Shown: positions 14,067-23,869, counted from the first letter of the stretch. The stretch: 39,798 bases of DNA from CAZVRZ01 sp964629965 (GCA_964629965.1 CAZVRZ010000034.1:1-39798); one strand, 5' to 3'. The notes: generated from the letters alone by a model not told the origin. Numbers and translations: made by a program.

Positions 14067-17000
14067 ATGAACATCTATATCACCCTGCTGCTAATCTCTG
14101 CCCTGACTGCCACGATCGTAGGCCTGTATGCCCAACGGCAAAAAGACACGCCCGCGGCGCAGCCGTTTGCCATCCTGATGGCCTTGATGACCATCTGGGC
14201 AATCGGATACGCGACCGAACTCTACGCCAGCACCGAGATCGAAAAGGTTTTTTGGGANNNNNNNNNNATGGTGTGATCCGTCTGGGCCATGCCTACGTCC
14301 CGGTGATGACGATCCTGATCGTGCTGGCTCTTGAGCCGGGTACGGCTCGGACGGGTACGGCGGGGCTGGGTACGACGGAGAAGAAGCTGCAAGATATGGC
14401 AAAGAAGCCGCAAATTATTGCGGCTCTACTAGTTGTACCGACATTGACGGTTCTGCTCAACTGGACCAACTCTTATCACTTTCTATACTACCGGGACGTA
14501 AGCATTGAAATCATGCTGCCGGGTACGGCCGGCTCTTTGGAGGTATTGAAGTACGTTGTGGGACCCTGGTATTGGGTGCACTTTGCCTTCTCATACAGCA
14601 TCTACCTGTTGGCAATTTACCGCATGGTCAAGATCATCCGGACCAAACCGCCATTTTACCGCGGCCAACCGATCCTGTTGTTGGCCAGCCTGGCGGCTCC
14701 GTTGGCATTGCGGATCATGTATGTGCTCAACCTCTCGCATGGGCTGGATCTGACCGCCATCACGTTCAGCATCTCCAGCGTGTTCGCGGCCTGGGGATTA
14801 TTCTATTTCCGCACTTCCAGCGTGGTTCCGGTGATCCGCAACCTGGTCGTGCAAAACCTGGACGATGGTATGATCCTGGTAGACTCGCAGGGCAACATCG
14901 TCGATATCAACAAGAAAGCCATGGAAATCTGCCAATGCCCGGAAAAGAACTTGATTGGCGCACAGGCCCCAGTATTATTCGCCAAATGGCCGGCGCTTCT
15001 CGATCTTTTCAACGATAAAGGCATGGCAAAAAACGAGGCCCGTTTCGAAAGCCGCCGCGGATCCGAATATTATGAACTGCGCGCTGCTTACCTGACCGAC
15101 CCGCGCGACCGGTTGATCGGGCGCTTGATCACCTTTCACAATATCACCGAGCGCAAGAAGTACGAGCAGGCCATCCTGCGCCGGAACAAAGAACAGGCTG
15201 CTTTCTACCGCCTGGCGCAAGCCATTACCAACGTGCTAGATCTGCAAGCGATCCTGGATGCCACCGCTCAAGAGATGTGCACCGTGTTGGAAGCGATGAG
15301 CTGCGGGATTGCCTTGATCCAAAAGAACGGCAGAGAACTGCTGCTCGTATCGGATTACCGCATGGACCCAAATGAGCCGCCAGCAGTGGGTACGATCATT
15401 CCCATCGAAAACAATCCTTCCACCCAGTATGTGATCAATAACAACCGGCCGCTGGTGATCGAAGATGCTGTCACAAAGTACAGCGGGCCCGAGTACAGCG
15501 GCCACAACCCGACAACCGCCTCGTTGCAAGCCGTGTTGAAAATGCGCGGCGTGGAATGCCTGATGATCGTGCCGCTGCGCACGCGCGGCGCAGTGATCGG
15601 AACGATCGGCGTCGATTCGAATCAGCCTGGGCGCGTTTTCACCAGCGAGGAAGTCTCGCTGGCAGAGACCATCGCCAACCAGATCTCGGGGGCCATCCAA
15701 GATGCGCGCTTGTTCGAAGAAACCCAGCGGCGCGCCAACCAATTGGTCACGGCAGCCGAAGTCAGCCAGGCTGTGACCATGCTGCTCGATCCGGATAAGC
15801 TCATCAGTCGCACCGCTTCACTCATCCAGGATCAGTTCAATCTGTATTACGTGGCGGTCTTCCTATTGGACGAGAGCAGAGAGTGGGCCGTGCTGCGGTA
15901 CGCCACCGGCGCAGCCGGTGAAAGCCTGATGGAGCAGGGGCACCGGCTGCCGATCACGCCAGAGGTGTACTCAGCCCGCGCCGTACCCGGCCCCGCTGTG
16001 GATGCTGTACTCAGCGCAAGCCCCGCTGTACCCAGCGAAGTGTACTCAGATCAAGATTCAATGGTGAGCTGGGTAGTGATCAACCGCCAGGCGCGCATTG
16101 CGCTGGACGCCGACCTGGATCCCATTCGTTACGCCAACCCACTCCTACCCGATACGCGCTCCGAAGCCGCCCTACCGATCATCGCGGGCGAACAGGTGCT
16201 GGGCGTGCTGAACGTGCAGTCCAAGGAAGTGAACGCTTTCTCCGACGCCGATATTGCCATATTGCAGACGATCACCGACCAGGTTGCCATCGCCCTGCAG
16301 AATGCGCGCTTATACGATGCCATTCGCCAGGAGTTGGAAGAACGCAAACGCACCGAAATCGAACTGCAGAAAGCGAAAGAAGCGGCAGAAGCAGCCTTGC
16401 AGGCCAAGTCCGAATTCCTGGCAAACATGAGCCACGAGATCCGCACACCCATGCATGCGATCATCGGTATGTCCGGTTTGCTGACCAATACCCAGCTTAC
16501 CCCCCAACAAAGCGATTTCATCGATACCATTCGCGGCGCAAGCGAGGCCTTGTTGGCCATTCTCAACGATATCCTGGATTTTTCCAAGATCGAAGCCGGC
16601 AAGCTCGACCTGATGACCCAGCCGTTCGATGTGCGCGAGCTGGTCGAATCCACCATGATCCTGGTCGCCGGAAGGGCTGCTGTCAAAGAGATCGAGATCG
16701 GCAGCATGATCGCTCCAGATGTGCCGGTGGAAGTGCTGGGAGATGCGACCCGCATCCGGCAAATCTTACTGAACCTGCTCGGCAATGCCGTCAAATTCAC
16801 CAACGCCGGTGAAATCCTGGTATCGGTCACTGCCCGGCGCGTGCCGGACGATGAAATCCCTGCGGAGATGCGTCCGCATCTGCGTCCGCACCTGCGGACG
16901 CAGTTCGTCCAGCAGCCGCCGGCCCCCTCAACCATGATCGATCAGTCTAAGCCCCTGCAGCCGCCGGTCACTGCCCGGGATGAATTGTATCCGCATGATG

Positions 17001-18856
17001 CAGCCTACGAGCTGCATTTCGCCGTACAAGACACGGGGATCGGTATTCCCGTCGAACAACAGAGTTTGCTTTTCCAGGCTTTCAGCCAGGTAGATGCTTC
17101 GGCGACGCGCAAATACGGCGGCACGGGTTTGGGCCTGGCAATCTGCAAACGCCTGGCGGAGCTGCACGGAGGCCGCATCTGGCTCAACAGCAAGGTGGAT
17201 GAAGGGTCGATCTTCCACTTCACGATCCTGGCGACGGAAGTAGAATGCGAACAGCCCGCTCATATGCAAGCCGACCAGCCCTTGTTGGCAGGCAGGCGGG
17301 TGCTGGTGGTCGATGATCATTTCACGAGCCGGCAGATTCTCGGCCTGCAGCTCCAATCATGGGGCATGATCGCCAGCATGGCAGCCGGCAGCCAGGAAAC
17401 GTTGAGCCTGCTGTCAGCCGGGCGGCCTTTCGACATCATCCTGATAGATATGGACATGCCCGATATGAACGGACTGCAGTTGGCCGCCGAAATCCGGAGC
17501 ACCTACCCCAACCTGGGCATTCCGCGGTACCCCGCAATGATCTTGCTGAACTCGTTAGCAGATATCATCCTGCCAGAAAGCCTGCACGAATTCTGCGCAG
17601 GCGGTGTACTCAACGCAGACGGTGTACCCAGCGCCATAGTGCTGACCAAACCCCCAAAAACCCTGCAGCTTTACCAGGCACTGCTCAACTGCCTGCGGCC
17701 CGAGGAATCCGGAGAGCGGTATATCTCAGCGCCCGAGAAGTCAGAAGAGGGCGCAGAACAATCCGCCACTGCGCCGGGGACTGAGCGAGCGGCATTAAGG
17801 AAACACGACGGCAGTGTATCTCAGCGCCCTGGTACCAGCCACAGTTTGTTCGACGCCAGCCTGGCCGAAACATACCCCATGCGTATTTTGCTGACCGAAG
17901 ACAATCTCACCAATCAGAAGCTGGCTTTGCTCATGTTGGAACAGATGGGGTACAAGGTGGAGGTAAGCAACAACGGGCAAGAGGCAATCGATCTGCTGAA
18001 GAAAGGCACGTTCGATCTCGTTTTTATGGATGTCCAGATGCCGGTGATGGATGGGTTGGAGGCCACCCGCCACATCCGGCAAAAATTCTCTGCCGAAAGC
18101 CAACCCCATATCATTGCTATGACCGCCAACGCCATGAAAGAGGATCGAGAGGCCTGCCTGGCGGCGGGTATGGACAATTACCTGAGCAAGCCCTTACAAA
18201 TCGACGATCTGCAAAAGGCACTGGCCAGCGCCGGGCAGCAGCTCCTGGCAGCGGGTAAAATCGCAGCCCCGCTGTACCCAGCCCCGCTGTACCCCTCAGA
18301 GAGCGCCGTACCCGGTTCCACCGTACCCGGCCCCGACGTACCCGGCGTAAGCATCACCCCTCCCGCCAAGGCGAAGAAGAGACGGGGCGCAGCACAACAA
18401 GGAGAGGCGACCTACGCGGCAGCGACAGCAACTAGCGCGACGGTCAAGAAACCCAGGGACACCAAAGACCTGACCAAGCAGAACGCAGCTAGCGCGAACG
18501 AAGAGATTCCGGTCTTCGACCCGGTGGTGTATAACCGCTTAAAAGCCAGCCTGGGGCCTAAAGGAGAAACGCTGCTGCGCAGCCTGCAGCAAGAATTCTA
18601 CGCAGATACCCAACAGTTGATCACAGAAGGCGGGCAGGCCATCGAAAACGGCGACCTGTCAGCCCTGCGCCGGGCAGCGCACACGCTCAAATCGAACAAT
18701 GCCACCTTCGGCGCCATGAGCACTTCGGCACTGGCGCGCTTGTTGGAATACCAGGCACGCGACGGCATCCTGGAAGCCGCCGGTGAGCGCCTCGACCAGA
18801 TCGAACAGGAGTTCAAGCAAGCCTGGGAAAAGTTGGAGGCCTTTTCAAAACAATGA
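14067..18856 (+). CDS. Hybrid histidine kinase 2: 7TM-PAS-GAF-GAF-HisKA-HATPase-REC-REC-Hpt (interrupted by scaffold gap)
   Basis: The frame starts at ATG 14067, reaches the 10-N gap at 14258-14267 and continues in another frame to 18856. The protein reads through as one kinase of about 1,590 residues. N-terminus is a histidine-kinase 7TM module (IEKVFW before, IRLGHAYVPV after the gap); then PAS (~14850-15160), two GAF domains (~15240-15710 and ~15750-16310), HisKA with His codon 16433-16435 (SHEIRTPMHAI), HATPase (DTGIGIP, GGTGLGLAI), REC1 (LIDMDMPDMNG), REC2 (FMDVQMPVMDG) and Hpt (AHTLKSNNATFG). Repeat-derived stretches lie after the first 7TM helices, in the second GAF loop, inside the HATPase domain and between REC2 and Hpt. 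The stop overlaps the next ATG. Confidence 0.9.
14258..14267. other. Scaffold gap (10 N) within kinase 2
   Basis: Ten Ns of placeholder length. If the flanks are merged sharing a single A, the codons read F-W-D-G-V-I-R in frame, so probably little or no sequence is missing. Confidence 0.9.
14333..14382. repeat. R1 hairpins in the membrane domain of kinase 2
   Basis: Perfect GAGCCG-GGTA-CGGCTC at 14333-14348, followed by two more GGGTACG units. A separate copy GCCG-GGTA-CGGC lies at 14518-14529. They encode the loop EPGTARTGTAGLGT between membrane helices. Confidence 0.8.
14406..14425. repeat. R2-type hairpin in kinase 2
   Basis: AGCCGCAA-ATTA-TTGCGGCT, an 8-bp stem followed by CTAC. Same family as 8077-8104 and 32202-32223 but with different stem bases (GAGCCGC instead of GAGACGC). 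Confidence 0.7.
15965..16048. repeat. R1 repeat array in the second GAF domain of kinase 2
   Basis: GTGTACTCAG, GCCG-TACC-CGGC (15980-15991), GCTGTACTCAGCG and CGCTG-TACC-CAGCG (16024-16037) in a row. The array encodes VYSARAVPGPAVDAVLSASP in a loop between conserved GAF strands. Confidence 0.8.
16868..16967. repeat. Hairpin plus R4 element inside the HATPase domain of kinase 2
   Basis: Direct repeat TGCGTCCGCA twice, the second forming a hairpin CTGCGTCCGCA-CC-TGCGGACGCAG (16880-16903). This is followed by a ~45-nt element (16923-16967) that recurs at 23044-23090 in the HAD gene. It encodes an extra loop absent from the other three kinases. Confidence 0.8.
18271..18350. repeat. R1 array in the REC2-Hpt linker of kinase 2
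   Basis: GCTG-TACC-CAGC (18271-18282) followed by five further GTACCC units spaced 15-18 nt, encoding APLYPAPLYPSESAVPGSTV and beyond. Similar units occur at 17605-17637 between REC1 and REC2. Confidence 0.75.
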
Positions 18857-19854
18857 GCCGGCTCAAACTGAGGTTCTTGATACTCGCCGCGGCGCTGTTA
18901 TCTGCCATGATGCTGCTCTCGACCGGAGCATGTGGCTCTAACGCCAGCTCGCAGAACACCGGCATGCTGCGGCCCAACGGCGTGGCGCTGGACGCCAGTG
19001 GAATGATGTACGTGATGGACCTGGGCAACCACCGGATCGTGCAGTTCGATGCCGAAGGCCGGTACCAGGGCAGCATCGGCAAATTTGGCTCGCAGGCTAA
19101 CCAGATCTACTATGGCTGGGATGTTGCCCTGGATTCTCAAGGCAATATCTACATCTGCAACATCGTCAGCGGCGATGAAGGCGTTTTGCATGACGGCGTG
19201 AAAGTCTTTTCGCCGGAGGGGCGATTCCTGCGAGAGATCGGTGCGGCCGATTACCCGCCCGACTATGAAATGACTCCCAACACGCCCTATGCGCTGGATA
19301 TCGACAGCCAAGATCGCATCTACATCTCCGATTACGGCGCGCTCCAGGTGCGGGTCTTCGACTCGGATGGCAACCTGCTGGCAACGCTGGCCAGCGATCC
19401 CGAAAAATATCCCTTCGAGGGCCTGGGCGACCTGGTGGTGGATGACGAACGCGGCCTGCTGTACCTGTTGGATCTCAACGACTCGCGCCTGTACCAATTC
19501 AAGATAGAGACAGCGCCTTCGCTGGACTCGGCGCCAGCGCAGTTTTCCTTGCTGCGCACGATTGGCGAATATGGGCGCGAACTGGGACAATTCGCCTTTC
19601 CCCAAGGCATCGCGGTCAACGAGCGCACAGGCTGGGTGTATGTTGGCGACCAGGCCAACCGGCGCATCCAGATCCTGGACGAGCAGGGCAACTTTATCCG
19701 CTATTTCTCGGCGCCCACCGTGCGCGATTGGCAGGCTCTGGGATTGACCGTGGGACCCTTTGAAACCATCTTTGCCGCCGACACCCTCAACAACATTGTC
19801 TGGGAATTCTCTGCCGGCGGGCAGTTCATCCGCCGGTACGAGGTAGAGAAATGA
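18853..19854 (+). CDS. Exported NHL-repeat beta-propeller protein (probable lipoprotein)
   Basis: 333 residues. Signal sequence with hydrophobic core (~7-24) ending STGAC; Cys27 could be lipidated although the lipobox is not ideal. The rest is a six-bladed NHL propeller: repeated 'G-VALD-G-YVMDLGNHRIVQFD' type units (~37, 88, 145, 190, 255, 300). Such propellers bind proteins or ligands outside the cell. Its ATG overlaps the stop of kinase 2 and its stop overlaps the ATG of kinase 3, so it may be an extracytoplasmic sensory partner of one of these kinases; that role is inferred from position only. Confidence 0.85.
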   Translation: MSRLKLRFLILAAALLSAMMLLSTGACGSNASSQNTGMLRPNGVALDASGMMYVMDLGNHRIVQFDAEGRYQGSIGKFGSQANQIYYGWDVALDSQGNIYICNIVSGDEGVLHDGVKVFSPEGRFLREIGAADYPPDYEMTPNTPYALDIDSQDRIYISDYGALQVRVFDSDGNLLATLASDPEKYPFEGLGDLVVDDERGLLYLLDLNDSRLYQFKIETAPSLDSAPAQFSLLRTIGEYGRELGQFAFPQGIAVNERTGWVYVGDQANRRIQILDEQGNFIRYFSAPTVRDWQALGLTVGPFETIFAADTLNNIVWEFSAGGQFIRRYEVEK

Positions 19855-21509
19855 AAGAACAACTGCCCAAGTTATTCCTGGGGATGCCGATCTTCATCAA
19901 GATCACCGCGCCGCTGATCATCTTGATCAGCCTGGCGGCGGGCTTTGCCAGCTACCAGATCTACCAGGAAAGCTTCCTGCGTATCCTGGAAGAAGAAGAC
20001 GCCCGCTTGCAGCGGGTGGCCCATATATTGGGGGATAACATCAATACCGAAGAATTGTTGAAGATTTCCAATCCAGACGATTATGAAACGGACGCCTACC
20101 GGATCGTGTTCGAGCATCTTGAGGCGGCGCGGGTGGCGGGCGACCTGACCTGGGTGGGCATTTACCGGGTTGAGGGCGACTATTTCTACTACTGGGTTGA
20201 TACGGATATGACGCCTACCGGATATCCCTTCTTCAGCGCCACAGCCGAACATATCGCCACCTATCAAGACGGCGAGATACGCAACGTGCAATACATCGAT
20301 GAGTTTGGTTCCTATTACGGGTATTTGGCGCCAATCGTGATCAGCGGCGAGGATGACGCCGAGTACACCGCTGGCGCTGTGCCCAGCGCAGGCGCCGAGC
20401 GTATTATCGGCTTGGTGGAAGCCTCCACCTCGCAAGAATCCAGGCACCTGATCCGCCAGGAAACGCTGCAATCGGTTGGCCTATTCCTGGCCAGCGGCAT
20501 TCTGTTGGCCGTGGTGCTCTCGATGGGCATCACCCAACTCGTGCTCACTCGCCCACTCCGCCGCCTGGAACTTGGCGCGCAGGCCCTGGCAAACGGCGAC
20601 CTGCAGCATACCATCGAACTAAACCCACACGATGAGTTGGGCCGGCTGGCGGCCGCCTTCAACCAAATGACCGCCCGCATTCGCCTGCTATTAGAAGAAC
20701 GACTAGAGAGAGAACGCCAACAAAACGAGCACGATATGGCCATTTTGCGAGAGTCCGAGAAACAACTGGCCACCAAGGTCTCCGAACGCACTGCCGAGCT
20801 AGGCGCCAAGAACGAAGAGCTGCAGGTGGCCCGCGATATCGCCCTGGAGGCCAGCCGTGCCAAGAGCGATTTCCTGGCAAACATGAGCCACGAGATCCGC
20901 ACGCCGATGAACGCCATCATCGGCATGACCGGTCTCTTGCTGGATACGCCCATGTCTACCCAGCAGCGTGACTTTGTCGAAACAATCCGCAACAGCGGCG
21001 ATACACTGCTGGCGATCATCAACGATATCCTGGATTATTCCAAGATCGAAGCCAACAAGCTGGAATTGGAATTCCATCCTTTTGACCTGCGTGAATGCGT
21101 GGAGTCGGCGCTGGACTTGATCGCAGCCAAGGCCGCCGAAAAGAACCTGGACCTGGCTTGCCACATCGCTCCAGAGACGCCGGTCATGTTTATCGGCGAT
21201 CCCACCCGCCTGCGCCAGGTGATCTTAAACCTGCTCAGCAATGCGGTGAAATTTACCGATCATGGCGATGTCACCATCCACGTAACCTGCGAAAAGCCCA
21301 GCATCGAAGAGAAAATGAAATTGGGGGCAAACCTGCACACCTTGCTTTTCTCGGTGCGGGATACCGGCATCGGCATTCCGAAGGAACGCATCAACCGCCT
21401 GTTCCAATCTTTCAGCCAGGTGGATGCCTCGACAACCCGCCGCTACGGGGGCACGGGCCTGGGATTGGCGATCAGCAAGCGGCTGGTGGAAATGTTGAAC
21501 GGAAAGATC
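19851..21509 (+). CDS. Hybrid histidine kinase 3, N-terminal part: TM-extracellular sensor-TM-HAMP-HisKA-HATPase
   Basis: 553 residues up to the scaffold gap. Membrane helices at ~14-34 and ~208-230 flank an outside domain (~35-205) rich in aromatic residues and Cache-like in layout. HAMP (~230-282), coiled coil, HisKA with His347 (NMSHEIRTPMNAI), and HATPase up to RLVEMLNGKI just before the gap. An R1 hairpin (20374-20389) encodes AGAVPSAGAE in the outside domain. ATGA overlap with the propeller gene. The protein continues after the gap in 21520-22174 and then, out of frame, in 22132-23001. Confidence 0.92.
20374..20389. repeat. R1 hairpin variant in the sensor domain of kinase 3
   Basis: GCGCTG-TGCC-CAGCGC, perfect 6-bp stem; the loop differs from TACC by one base. 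Confidence 0.65.
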
Positions 21510-21519
21510 NNNNNNNNNN
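21510..21519. other. Scaffold gap (10 N) within kinase 3
   Basis: The two flanks share GGAAAGATC: the left ends ...AACGGAAAGATC and the right begins ...GGTGGAAAGATCTGG. Kinase paralogues read GGRIWVES here, so the true sequence is probably continuous and the apparent duplication is an assembly artefact. Confidence 0.9.
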
Positions 21520-22174
21520 GCACGGTGGAAAGATCTGGGTAGAAAGCACGCTTGGAAAAGGATCTACCTTCTATTTCTCGATCAAGATCCAGCCGATCGA
21601 AAGCCCGCTGCCCATCCACCTGCAGGAAAACCAACCGCAGTTGGTGGGCAAGCGTATCCTGGTGGTAGACGACAACCCCACCAATCGCAAGATCCTGATG
21701 CTGCAGATGCAATCTTGGGGCGTCGAGCCGACCCTGGTGGCTTCCGGGCCAGAAGCACTGGTCATGGTGCAGCAGGCAGAACCGTTCGATATGGCTGTGC
21801 TAGATATGCAAATGCCGGATATGGATGGGCTGATGCTGGCGGAAGAGCTGCGCCAGCTTGATAAAGGACGCCGGCTGCCTTTGGTGATGCTGACCTCGCT
21901 GGGATGGCAGTACACGGATGAGCGCATCCGAGATTTTTCTGCCTTCCTGACCAAGCCGGTCAAACCCTCGCACCTGTATGAGGCGCTCATCAATGTGCTC
22001 GCCATCGCCAGCCGCCAGCAAATCGAGCCGGACGCGGCGCCGGTTGCAGAAAACAGTCAGCAGGCAAACCCGGCTCCGCTGTACTCAGCGCCAGCGGTGT
22101 ACTCAGCGCAACCCTCAACCGGGCTAACAGAGTGCAAGATGAACTGGCAAAACAACTGCCGATGCGCATCCTGA
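21520..22174 (+). CDS. Hybrid histidine kinase 3, middle part: end of HATPase and first receiver
   Basis: After the gap the frame resumes as GGKIWVESTLGKGSTFYFSI, the G2-box end of the HATPase, followed by REC1 (ILVVDDNPTNRKIL, phospho-Asp codon 21803-21805 in VLDMQMPDMDG, Lys in FLTKPVKPS). It then runs through repeat-derived APLYSAPAVYSAQPS and stops at 22172-22174 after a short nonsense tail. The expected next domain, REC2, lies in a different frame that is open across the same repeats. This is therefore a frameshifted segment, not a natural C-terminus. Confidence 0.85.
22077..22109. repeat. R1 repeats at the frameshift of kinase 3
   Basis: CGCTG-TACT-CAGCG at 22077-22090 and a degenerate GCGGTGTACTCAGCGC at 22094-22109. 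The two overlapping reading frames of kinase 3 cross over at or just before this repeat pair. Confidence 0.75.
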
Positions 22175-23001
22175 TGGCCGAAGACAACGCCACTAACCTG
22201 AAGGTGGGCTTGTTGATGTTGGAACGATTGGGCTACCGGGCAGATGTGGCCGGCAACGGGCTGGAGGCGATCGAGGCGCTCCACCGCCTGCACTACGACC
22301 TGGTGCTGATGGATGTGCAAATGCCGGAAATGGACGGCCTGGCAGCGACGCGCCGTATTCGCCAGGAATTTCCACCGGATAAACAACCTCGCATCGTTGC
22401 CATGACGGCCAACGCCATGGCAGAAGATCGGGAAGCCTGCCTGCAGGCCGGCATGAACGATTACATCAGCAAGCCAATCCAGTTGACGCACCTGGCGGAA
22501 GTGCTGGAACGCAACGGCAAGCGGATCGTGGCCAGCGGTGTACTCAGCGCCCAGGTACCCCGCGGCAGCGAAGGGTTGCGGCCCAACAGCGCCGGAGAGG
22601 AAGAAAAGCCCGTCTTGGCTCCGGGAGCGCTCAAGCAGCTCCGAGCGACTTTGGGGAAGAAGGCCGACAGCATGCTGCCGGGACTGCTGGAAAGCTACCA
22701 TCAGGACGCCCAGCAGTTGATCGCCGAGATGCGCCTATCGCTGGGAAAAAGCGATCCGGCTGTAGCCAGCCGCGTTGCCCTGCGCCGCGCCGCGCACACG
22801 CTGAAATCGAACAGCGCCACCTTCGGGGCGATGGCGTTGGCAGAGGCGGCCCGCGTCCTGGAATACAAAGCCAGGGATGGCGACCTGTCTGATGGAGCCG
22901 CGTTATTGGAGAAGATCGAAAGCGAATACCAGCGGGCACGGCAGGCGCTGGATACATACGCTGGTGCTGAGCCTGACAAGGAAGATGACATCCATGACTG
23001 A
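22132..23001 (+). CDS. Hybrid histidine kinase 3, C-terminal part: REC2 and Hpt (frameshifted from upstream)
   Basis: 289 residues from a GTG, but the frame is open upstream and reads SAVLSASGVLSATLNRANRV through the repeats, as the linker of an intact kinase would. REC2 has MRILMAEDNATN, Asp61 in LVLMDVQMPEMDG and Lys in YISKPI; Hpt has His222 in AHTLKSNSATFG. No convincing Shine-Dalgarno precedes the GTG, so this is more likely the displaced 3' end of kinase 3 than a separate gene. If translated alone it would be a REC-Hpt phosphotransfer protein. An R1-like repeat at 22535-22560 lies between REC2 and Hpt. Confidence 0.85.
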   Translation: MQDELAKQLPMRILMAEDNATNLKVGLLMLERLGYRADVAGNGLEAIEALHRLHYDLVLMDVQMPEMDGLAATRRIRQEFPPDKQPRIVAMTANAMAEDREACLQAGMNDYISKPIQLTHLAEVLERNGKRIVASGVLSAQVPRGSEGLRPNSAGEEEKPVLAPGALKQLRATLGKKADSMLPGLLESYHQDAQQLIAEMRLSLGKSDPAVASRVALRRAAHTLKSNSATFGAMALAEAARVLEYKARDGDLSDGAALLEKIESEYQRARQALDTYAGAEPDKEDDIHD

Positions 23002-23869
23002 AGAAAGCAATGTTGGACAGCCGCCCCGCTGTACCCGGCGGAAGCCCCCTTCGACGATGATCGATCCGTCTAAGCACCCGCAGCCGCCGGCCTCCCACCG
23101 CTACCGGTGGCTGTTGTTCGATGCAGATGGCACCCTGTTCAATTATGAGCGGGCGGAGTCCAGCGCGCTGCAGAATACTTTTGCCGAGACCGGGCTGGCT
23201 TTCTTGCCCGAGTACCTACCGATGTACGGCGAGATCAACCAGCGCTGCTGGACAGAATTCGAACAAGGCCGGATCAGCTCGCAAACACTGCGGGTGCGGC
23301 GCTTCGAACTGCTGTTCGAGACGGCCGGTATCCAGGCCGATGCCGCCGCCTTCAACCCAATCTATCTGCGACACCTGGCCAACAGCAGCCAGCTCATGGA
23401 GGGCGCCGAAGAGACCATCCAGGCGCTGTCCGAGCATTACCGCCTAGCGATCATCACCAACGGGATCAAAGAGGTGCAGCGCTCGCGCCTGGAGAAATCC
23501 ACGATCGGACAATATTTCTCGCTGCTGGTGATCTCGGAAGAGGCCGGGGCTGCCAAGCCAGACCCGCAATTTTTCGATGTGGCTTTCGAGCAGATGGCCC
23601 GGCAGGATGACGACGCTACAGACCAGCGTGACGCTGCAGACCAGCGTGGGGCCAGGGAAGCTGCGCTGGTCATCGGCGACAGCCTGAGCTCCGATATCCG
23701 GGGAGCCAACAATTACGGCCTGGATGTGTGCTGGTTCAACCCCGGCGGGCTGGCGCGGCCAGACAACAGCGCAAGTGGTCCAGTGAGCATCAACTACGAG
23801 ATCCACCATTTGAGAGAATTGCTGCCGCTGTTAAACGGGAAGACCACGAGCAGAGGGGATGAAAAATGA
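22994..23869 (+). CDS. HAD-family hydrolase, YjjG-like (pyrimidine 5'-nucleotidase group)
   Basis: 291 residues. HAD motif I FDADGTLFNYE with Asp nucleophile, helical cap (~75-155) with the YjjG-type 'INQRCWTEFEQGRIS', motif II IITNGIKEVQRSRL, motif III Lys in AAKPDPQFF, and motif IV VIGDSLSSDIRGANNYG. YjjG enzymes dephosphorylate nucleotides including damaged pyrimidines. Start chosen at ATG 22994, which overlaps the kinase 3 end and has AAGGAA ~10 nt upstream. The first ~35 residues are built from repeats (R1 at 23026, R4 at 23044), and a tandem 18-nt repeat (23613-23647) inserts DATDQRDAADQR directly before motif IV. Cytoplasmic. Confidence 0.85.
   Translation: MTEESNVGQPPRCTRRKPPSTMIDPSKHPQPPASHRYRWLLFDADGTLFNYERAESSALQNTFAETGLAFLPEYLPMYGEINQRCWTEFEQGRISSQTLRVRRFELLFETAGIQADAAAFNPIYLRHLANSSQLMEGAEETIQALSEHYRLAIITNGIKEVQRSRLEKSTIGQYFSLLVISEEAGAAKPDPQFFDVAFEQMARQDDDATDQRDAADQRGAREAALVIGDSLSSDIRGANNYGLDVCWFNPGGLARPDNSASGPVSINYEIHHLRELLPLLNGKTTSRGDEK
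23026..23041. repeat. R1 hairpin in the 5' end of the HAD gene
   Basis: CCGCTG-TACC-CGGCGG; one T-G wobble in the six-pair stem. Confidence 0.65.
23044..23090. repeat. R4 element shared with kinase 2
   Basis: About 45 nt matching 16923-16967 with a handful of mismatches; both copies are read in the same frame (PSTMIDxSK ... QPP). The two host proteins are unrelated. Confidence 0.8.
23613..23647. repeat. Tandem 18-nt repeat in the HAD gene
   Basis: ACGCTACAGACCAGCGT (23613-23629) and ACGCTGCAGACCAGCGT (23631-23647). The second can pair ACGCTG with CAGCGT. In frame, six codons per unit. Confidence 0.75.

Noticed and set aside
14252..14269. ATG/MG start of kinase 2 at the gap edge
   Set aside because: The open frame there starts inside the N gap; the true start is at 14067, with the 7TM domain spanning the gap.
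22132..23001. Independent REC-Hpt gene as the primary interpretation
   Set aside because: The frame is open upstream through a kinase-type linker and lacks a convincing ribosome site, so a frameshifted kinase 3 explains it better; a split gene remains possible.
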